Source: Candidatus Bathyarchaeota archaeon
GTDB lineage: Archaea > Thermoproteota > Bathyarchaeia > Bathyarchaeales > Bathycorpusculaceae
Assembly (NCBI GenBank): GCA_016649625.1
Contig: JAENXI010000004.1
Span: 1-11,580, forward strand
DNA length: 11,580 nt
Reading direction: 5' to 3'
In this document: positions 7,193 to 11,580 of the stretch, one piece after another
How positions within the stretch are numbered: the stretch's first letter is position 1
How the letters are laid out: each line of letters starts with the position of its first letter
Program-made: the position numbers and the translations under genes
The notes under the pieces: model-generated
What the model saw: the letters and a program-made list of their open reading frames with translations, nothing else
What the model was told of the DNA's origin: nothing
Database searches by the model: none

Positions 7193-7498
7193 AATTACAC
7201 ATTCTCCAATCGTGATTAATTCTTAATAGTAATCTCTTATTTCTTAATGGATTTAACCATTCTAAGTCTCTTCTACGGAGACGAGCTACCTGAAAATTAA
7301 GAGGGTTACCTATTAACTTTATGGCATGGTTTTGAAATCTTTAACAAAAAACAATAAGTCCAAAAAAGTAAAATGAATTTGCTTCAAAAATTTTTGATAC
7401 ATCATATTGTTATTTTTGAGTATTAAGTTGAAATAAATTAGTTCTCAGGATTTTGTCCTCATAACTTACAAAAGATTTTTTTTGTTAAACATCTATTA
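7193..7498. other. 306-base divergent intergenic region with one short hairpin
   Basis: This gap separates the divergent EF-2 and methyltransferase genes and must hold both promoters. It has no credible small gene; the longest ATG frame I noted (MNLLQKF..., from about 7374) is 17 codons. A locally GC-richer patch at 7266-7282 forms a perfect 5-bp hairpin (GTCTC/GAGAC, 7-base loop). AGGA/TCCT at 7447-7459 can form a small stem ahead of the methyltransferase. An AT element at 7431-7440 (AAATAAATTA) is a possible TATA box for that gene. Confidence 0.5.
7251..7256 (-). promoter_or_regulatory. Candidate TATA box for EF-2
   Basis: The minus strand reads GGTTAAATCC here. A start about 25 bases downstream would give a leader of roughly 35 bases that includes the GGAG ribosome site (7204-7207). 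The match is weak and no convincing BRE is seen. Confidence 0.25.
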
Positions 7499-8389
7499 AT
7501 GCAATTAATGTCTAAAAGAGATTTTTTTATTAACAGGTATAAGCAACTTGGTTGGAATTTCGTTAATATTCGACCTAATCAAGCGGTAAGAATAAATAGA
7601 AATAATAGTGAACCAAAAGAGCTTTTATTAAGATTAAAAAATTCTGGAGTTCAATTAGAACAAATCCCATTTCTAAAAAATGGTTATTGGGTAATTCAAT
7701 CTAAAGTTTCTGTGGGAGCCACAGCTGAATATTTGCTAGGATTTTATTCAATACAGGGAGCTGCATCACAAATTCCTGCTTCTTTATTTACAAAAATAAG
7801 AGGAAGAAAAGTGTTAGATGCTTGTGCTGCTCCGGGTGGAAAAACTGTTCAATTAGCAGATTTAATGGGTAATACTGGCTTAATTGTTGGGTTAGATGTA
7901 AATAAAAGACGGTTAAGGGCTTTGTCAAATCATCTAGAAAGATGTCATATTTCTAACTCGATTGCTTACCTACTTGATGCCAGACAAAGTTCAGTTCTGA
8001 ATCTAAAATTTGATCGAATTCTTATTGATGCTCCATGTTCAGGAAATTTTACTATGGATAAAAATTGGTTTAATCGAAGAACAATAAAAGATATAAAACA
8101 AAATGCAAAGCTACAAAGGGAATTATTGAGAAATTGTGCCAATTGTTTAGAGGATCATGGTGAAATTGTATATTCGACTTGTTCTTTGGAACCGGAAGAA
8201 AACGAGCTGAATATGGATTGGGCAGTAGCAAACCTAAATTTAAAGATAGAAAAAATTGATTGTTATGGAGAAAAAGGTGTAATTAATATATTTGGAAAAA
8301 AATTAAACAATATTGTAACTCGATGTAGGAGAATATGGCCTGGTAAAACTCAAGGATTTTTTGTCTGCAAACTAAGAAAAAAGTGGTAA
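7499..8389 (+). CDS. RsmB/NOP (NSUN)-family RNA cytosine-5 methyltransferase
   Basis: This 296-residue SAM-dependent enzyme methylates C5 of cytosine in rRNA or tRNA. A small N-terminal domain (about 1-85, with NQAVRINRN near residue 27) precedes the Rossmann core. SAM motif I is DACAAPGGKT (107-116) and GLDVN (131-135) is the ribose-binding acidic loop. The two family cysteines are both present: Cys180 in DAPCSG (release) and Cys228 in YSTCSLEPEE (catalytic nucleophile). KTQGFFVCKL near the end is the last conserved strand. The target nucleotide cannot be assigned. No Shine-Dalgarno is visible before ATG 7499 or the nearby in-frame ATG 7508, so the start is uncertain by three codons. Unlike bacterial RsmF-type enzymes it has no fused C-terminal PUA domain, but a PUA protein starts four bases after the stop. 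Confidence 0.92.
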   Translation: MQLMSKRDFFINRYKQLGWNFVNIRPNQAVRINRNNSEPKELLLRLKNSGVQLEQIPFLKNGYWVIQSKVSVGATAEYLLGFYSIQGAASQIPASLFTKIRGRKVLDACAAPGGKTVQLADLMGNTGLIVGLDVNKRRLRALSNHLERCHISNSIAYLLDARQSSVLNLKFDRILIDAPCSGNFTMDKNWFNRRTIKDIKQNAKLQRELLRNCANCLEDHGEIVYSTCSLEPEENELNMDWAVANLNLKIEKIDCYGEKGVINIFGKKLNNIVTRCRRIWPGKTQGFFVCKLRKKW

Positions 8390-8393
8390 AGCA

Positions 8394-8861
8394 ATGAAGT
8401 TAATTAAGGATTTTATGCAAAAACTTGGAAGCAAAAATTCGTTTGGTTCTGAAAATGTAGTAAATAAAAAAGGTAAATTGTTCTTAATTAATAAAAAATT
8501 ACATGAAAATTTACAAAGTAATTTTTTTTATGCTGGATTGTATCTTGGAGAAAACAAACTAGGAAAATTCTCTCCAAGTTTGAATTTGTTATCGATTCTC
8601 TCACAACAGATAGCGAATAAAGTGGTTATAGATAAAAAGGCATCATGGCTATTTATTTACGGCAAGGACATTTTCAGGGAAAGAATACTAAAAGTTAATG
8701 GAGATACTAAAAAAGGAGTCATAACACTAGTCCTTAACAATTTTGAGGATTGTTTAGGCTTTGGAGAAATAATTTTTGATTTAGACAAGAAGCCAAACAA
8801 AGGTGAAGCAGCTATTAAAAATATTTTAGATCTTGGCGATTTTTTGAGGAGAGAAAAATAA
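8394..8861 (+). CDS. Nip7/UPF0113-like PUA-domain RNA-binding protein
   Basis: This 155-residue basic protein looks like the archaeal Nip7-like group. An N-terminal half has FYAGLYLGENKLGKFSPS and NKVVIDKKASWLFIYGKDIF, matching the pre-PUA/UPF0113 pattern. A C-terminal PUA fold follows, with ITLVLNNFEDCLGFGEI and the closing ILDLGDFLRREK. PUA domains bind structured RNA and are frequent partners or fused modules of RNA-modifying enzymes. The gene begins four bases after the methyltransferase stop, so the two form an operon and may cooperate in ribosome or tRNA maturation. That partnership is inferred from gene order. Lys and Asn are very frequent, in line with the local base composition. Confidence 0.75.
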   Translation: MKLIKDFMQKLGSKNSFGSENVVNKKGKLFLINKKLHENLQSNFFYAGLYLGENKLGKFSPSLNLLSILSQQIANKVVIDKKASWLFIYGKDIFRERILKVNGDTKKGVITLVLNNFEDCLGFGEIIFDLDKKPNKGEAAIKNILDLGDFLRREK

Positions 8862-8941
8862 AAGGATAACAAAATGGATTAAAATTCGTATATGACATAA
8901 TTAAAAAATGAAAAATAGTCTTTAAAATTTTATCAAAATAT

Positions 8942-8986
8942 TGAACATTTATACAATATAAATATAGATAAGCTTAAATATGTTCA
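8942..8986. repeat. Inverted repeat flanking the glnA TATA elements
   Basis: TGAACAT at 8942-8948 is the exact reverse complement of ATGTTCA at 8980-8986, with the arms 38 bases apart centre to centre. The arms bracket two TATA-like elements, so a dimeric regulator bound to them could control glnA. It does not match the GGAA/TTCC operator of euryarchaeal NrpR. Confidence 0.4.
8973..8980 (+). promoter_or_regulatory. Box A (TATA) candidate for glnA
   Basis: CTTAAATA is close to the archaeal box A consensus. A start about 26 bases from its centre would fall near 9002. A second element, TATAAATATA at 8957-8966, would give a start near 8988. Either yields a leader ending in GAGGT ahead of glnA. 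Confidence 0.5.
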
Positions 8987-9001
8987 TTATATTTACTTTT
9001 T

Positions 9002-9061
9002 ATGCAACATATGATAATTAAAGAGTTAATGCGAGGTTGTGTAAGAAATGAAGAATTTTAA
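9002..9061 (+). other. Possible 19-codon upstream ORF overlapping the glnA start
   Basis: From ATG 9002 a frame runs MQHMIIKELMRGCVRNEEF and stops at TAA 9059-9061, overlapping the first 14 bases of glnA in another frame. It contains further ATGs at 9011 and 9029. The first ATG lies where transcription from the 8973 box A is predicted to start, so it could be read as a leaderless message. Chance occurrence in AT-rich DNA is quite possible. Confidence 0.25.
9033..9037 (+). promoter_or_regulatory. Ribosome binding site of glnA
   Basis: GAGGT lies 10 bases before ATG 9048 and supports that start. Confidence 0.5.
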
Positions 9062-10409
9062 AGATTCAGTTTGGGAAGAAAACGTTGTAAAAACATGTAA
9101 ACAAATAAAGAAATACGAAATTAAATTCGTTAGATTACAATTTACTGACATAAACGGCATAATAAAAAATCTAGCCGTGTCTGCAAAAAACATAGCTAAC
9201 ATCTTCGAAAATGGCCAGTCATTTGATGGCTCTTCAATAACAGGTTATAGACCAATAGAAGAATCAGACATGGTACTTTACCCTGACCCAACAACCTTCG
9301 CAGTACTTCCATGGAGAACTAAAGAAAGATCCTCTTGCAGGTTAATCTGCGATGTATATACTCCCGAAAATGAAAGATTTGAAGGGGATCCCAGGTTTAT
9401 ACTTGAAAGAGCTCTAACAAAGGGTAAAGAAGTTGGATTAACATATTTATGCGCTCCAGAACAAGAATTTTTCTTAGTTAAAGAAAATGATAAATCAGTA
9501 CCTACTCCGATTGACATGGCAGGATATTTTGATTTTAATCCTGGAGATTTAACTGATGGAATTAGACGAGATATTGCTGATACAGCTTCGCAATTTGGTA
9601 TAGAAATAGAAATTTCACATCACGAGGTAGCTTTGGGACAAAACGAAATCGATTTCAAATATGACGAAGCATTAACAACCGCAGATAGAACATTAACCAT
9701 GAGGATGATCACGAAAGTCGTTGCAGCACAAAATGGTTACACAGCAACTTACATGCCCAAACCATTCACAGGGATCAACGGATCAGGAATGCACATACAC
9801 CAAAGTCTCTGGAATTCAGACATAACTGAGAATAAGTTTTATGCTAATACTCCTGAAACAGGTTATATCTCAAAGACGGGATTAAACTTTATTGGAGGAC
9901 AACTTGCACATGGACGAGAAATGTGTGCAATTTTAGATTCTTGGCCTAATTCATACAAACGTTTAGTACCAGGATATGAAGCTCCAGTTTATCTCGCTTG
10001 GGCCCATAAAAACCGATCACCGCTCATTAGAGTGCCCAATTTTGGGGGAAGAAAAGGTGCGGCTAGATGTGAAATACGATGCCCAGATCCTTCAGGAAAT
10101 CCATATCTTCAATTTGCAGTACTATTGGCTACAGGTTTAGATGGCATAAAAAACAAAACGGATCCAGGTGAACCAGTAGAATTAAACGTCTATAAAATGA
10201 GCCACGAAGAACGTAAAAAAGCTGGAATTGTTTCATTACCTGAATCACTCGGAGAAGCATTAGATGAGATGGAAAACAGTAAAATAATTCGCCAAATACT
10301 TGGAGATGTTTCATTTGAAAACTTCATAACTGAGAAAAGAAAAGAATGGGATCTATACCGCACACAGGTGACAGAGTGGGAAGTAAACAGATACATTCAA
10401 AGACTGTAG
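9048..10409 (+). CDS. glnA: Glutamine synthetase, type I-alpha
   Basis: GlnA makes glutamine from glutamate, ammonia and ATP as a dodecamer in the cytoplasm. At 453 residues it has the length of the short GSI-alpha form, and it lacks the NLYDLP adenylylation site of GSI-beta. Signatures are FDGSSITGY (59-67), APEQEFFL (metal ligands Glu138 and Glu140), SHHEVALGQNEIDF (Glu193, Glu200), GINGSGMHIHQSL (His249), NSYKRLVPGYEAP (Arg305 and flap Glu311), NRSPLIRVP and EIRCPDPSGNPYL (Glu342, Arg344). In Bacillus GS the loop reads GFVRIEESDM, where Arg62 takes part in feedback inhibition; here it is GYRPIEESDM, so Arg is shifted one place (Arg68) and Pro69 takes its position. The gene has its own promoter region with an inverted repeat and is likely transcribed alone. 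Confidence 0.97.
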   Translation: MKNFKDSVWEENVVKTCKQIKKYEIKFVRLQFTDINGIIKNLAVSAKNIANIFENGQSFDGSSITGYRPIEESDMVLYPDPTTFAVLPWRTKERSSCRLICDVYTPENERFEGDPRFILERALTKGKEVGLTYLCAPEQEFFLVKENDKSVPTPIDMAGYFDFNPGDLTDGIRRDIADTASQFGIEIEISHHEVALGQNEIDFKYDEALTTADRTLTMRMITKVVAAQNGYTATYMPKPFTGINGSGMHIHQSLWNSDITENKFYANTPETGYISKTGLNFIGGQLAHGREMCAILDSWPNSYKRLVPGYEAPVYLAWAHKNRSPLIRVPNFGGRKGAARCEIRCPDPSGNPYLQFAVLLATGLDGIKNKTDPGEPVELNVYKMSHEERKKAGIVSLPESLGEALDEMENSKIIRQILGDVSFENFITEKRKEWDLYRTQVTEWEVNRYIQRL

Positions 10410-10411
10410 AT

Positions 10412-10420
10412 AAAAAAAAA
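10412..10420 (-). terminator. Oligo-T terminator candidate for hisS
   Basis: Nine A on the plus strand give a T9 run on the minus strand 26 bases past the hisS stop, just outside the glnA coding end. Confidence 0.5.
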
Positions 10421-10440
10421 GCGCAATATGGGCTTAACCA

Positions 10441-10447
10441 TTTTTTT
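10441..10447 (+). terminator. Oligo-T terminator candidate for glnA
   Basis: Seven T lie about 32 bases after the glnA stop and overlap the last codon of hisS by two bases. With the opposite A-run this makes a compact two-way terminator. Confidence 0.5.
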
Positions 10448-11579
10448 ATTCTTGGATTTTCTTTAACAAGTTTTCAAGTTTAACATTTATTTGTTCATGT
10501 TTTACCAAATTCCTTAGAGCCACTGACCCTTCTTTTAATTCTGATTTTCCGACAATTACTGCATAATCCATTTTGCATTTATTGGCATATTCTAGAGCTT
10601 TACCCATTTTCCTGCCCATAACTTCGAACTCAACAAATAGTCCTGAATTTCTTAATTCTTCAACTATATTTAATGCTTTGATTCTTAGGTCTTCACCTAT
10701 AGGTATTACAAATATTTTTTTTGCTTTTTGATCTTTGGCTTCAACACCTTGTATTTGCAAAGCAAGATTTATCCGATCTAAACCATGAGCTACACCGACA
10801 GCGGGGGTTGAAATTCCCCCAAAGAGCTCAATTAATCGGTCATATCTTCCTCCACCACCCAAAGAAATCTCCAATTCCGGAACTTGAACTTCAAAAATCA
10901 ATCCAGTATAATATTCTAAACCTCGAGAAAAAGTTGGTTGTATTGAATCGATAGAACAACCACTACTGGCTACAAACTTTAAAATTTCCATTAAATTATC
11001 AGCAGCATCTCTTGCTTTACTATAATCTTTAACTTGAACTCTCATTTCATCAGTGATCTCAAATATATCATCACCTTTTACTTCAACCAGACCTTGAAGA
11101 ACAGATTTAACATTATCATTTTTTAATTGACTAAAAGCTTCATCGTATTCTTTTTTATCCATAAGATGCAAAACTTCTTTTTGAGTTTTCTCAGCAACTC
11201 GTTCTTGATCAAGAATACCTTTTACTATACCAATATGACCTACTTTAAAGAAATATTTCTTTAAACCTAAAGCTTTCAGAAAATAATTAGTGAGCAAAAT
11301 CAGTTCAGCATCAGCTTCAGGTTTGTTTGAACCCATTAATTCATAGTTTGATTGCCAAAATTCTCTATAACGGCCACGCTGAGGTTCATCATAACGATAA
11401 ACACTACCTATACTAAAAAGGCGCATAGGTCTTGGAGCTTTTTTTAGTACAGTCGTAACTAACCTAGCTATTGAAGCAGTAAACTCTGGTCTGAGTGCAA
11501 CTGCGCGATCACCAAGATCCTGAAAAGTAAACATTCTATTTCGGATTTCATCACTTGATTTAGCACTCACTAATTCATG
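10446..11579 (-). CDS. hisS: Histidyl-tRNA synthetase, N-terminally cut by the window edge
   Basis: This class II synthetase charges tRNA-His. The open frame runs off the right edge: codons before the GTG at 11570 continue in frame as H-E-L, matching the family's ELLxAKS stretch, so that GTG is not the start and roughly 50 N-terminal residues, including motif 1, are missing. Visible over 377 residues are ALRPEFTASIAR, motif 2 RYDEPQRGRYREFWQ (62-76), the histidine-binding RGLEYYTG (219-226) and LGGGGRYDRL (240-249), and motif 3 GVAHGLDRI (262-270). The anticodon-binding alpha/beta domain starts near KKIFVIPIGED (about 287) and runs to the end. ATP phosphoribosyltransferase regulatory subunit HisZ is the usual look-alike, but the complete histidine motifs and the anticodon domain favour true HisRS. 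It converges on glnA. Confidence 0.95.
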   Translation of the reverse strand, partial: HELVSAKSSDEIRNRMFTFQDLGDRAVALRPEFTASIARLVTTVLKKAPRPMRLFSIGSVYRYDEPQRGRYREFWQSNYELMGSNKPEADAELILLTNYFLKALGLKKYFFKVGHIGIVKGILDQERVAEKTQKEVLHLMDKKEYDEAFSQLKNDNVKSVLQGLVEVKGDDIFEITDEMRVQVKDYSKARDAADNLMEILKFVASSGCSIDSIQPTFSRGLEYYTGLIFEVQVPELEISLGGGGRYDRLIELFGGISTPAVGVAHGLDRINLALQIQGVEAKDQKAKKIFVIPIGEDLRIKALNIVEELRNSGLFVEFEVMGRKMGKALEYANKCKMDYAVIVGKSELKEGSVALRNLVKHEQINVKLENLLKKIQE

Positions 11580-11580
11580 A

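Noticed and set aside
7208..7295. Possible C/D-box small RNA (GTGATTA ... CTGA)
   Set aside because: The C box has a mismatch, the boxes are about 80 bases apart, and no internal D'/C' pair or terminal stem is visible.
7260..7320. tRNA-like anticodon arm: a 5-bp stem with 7-base loop TTCTACG, possible CUA anticodon
   Set aside because: No acceptor stem, D-arm or TTCRA-type T-arm at the right distances, and position 37 would be C instead of a purine.
11568..11570. GTG at 11570 as the start of hisS
   Set aside because: The frame continues upstream with family-consistent residues to the window edge, and class II motif 1 would be missing, so the gene is cut by the window and not short.
10446..11579. 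HisZ (ATP phosphoribosyltransferase regulatory subunit) instead of HisRS
   Set aside because: The class II motifs 2 and 3, the RGLEYYTG and GGGGRYDRL motifs and a full C-terminal anticodon-binding domain are all present.

Overview
The window is AT-rich DNA from an archaeon. The archaeal diagnosis rests on an archaeosine-type tRNA-guanine transglycosylase, an archaeal/eukaryotic elongation factor 2 with a diphthamide loop, a PAC2-family proteasome-chaperone relative, an archaeoflavoprotein of the AfpA type next to an iron-sulfur flavoprotein (Isf), and a Nip7-like PUA protein. The AfpA/Isf pair points to an anaerobe. The overall flavour fits a TACK-type lineage such as Bathyarchaeia, but this is inference from protein style, not a phylogeny.

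Layout. Positions 3-152 hold the C-terminal tail of an unidentified plus-strand gene. A PAC2-family gene (minus, 1134-382) is divergent from tgtA (plus, 1380-3005), and tgtA is followed almost without a gap by a small PHP-domain phosphoesterase (3008-3622). These converge on a minus-strand block that reads from right to left: EF-2 (7192-4976), an Isf-like flavoprotein (4894-4307) and AfpA (4288-3710). A 306-base intergenic stretch separates EF-2 from a divergent plus-strand pair: an RsmB/NSUN-type RNA m5C methyltransferase (7499-8389) and a Nip7-like PUA protein (8394-8861). Type I-alpha glutamine synthetase (9048-10409) follows with its own clear promoter region. It converges on histidyl-tRNA synthetase (minus, 11579-10446), whose N-terminus lies outside the window.

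How the genes work together. Most of the window is translation machinery and RNA modification: archaeosine base exchange at tRNA G15, RNA m5C formation, a PUA RNA-binding protein, EF-2 and HisRS. Three other themes are proteasome assembly (PAC2 protein with a HbYX-like tail), low-potential flavin/FeS electron transfer (Isf plus AfpA) and nitrogen assimilation (GlnA).

There is no mobile element, CRISPR array, tRNA or rRNA in the window, and I do not see a clearly undescribed system. The points most worth a second look are the glnA leader (an inverted repeat flanking the TATA elements, and an overlapping 19-codon upstream ORF that may be leaderless), the Isf-AfpA redox pair, a TgtA without its PUA domain, and a substituted switch I motif in EF-2.
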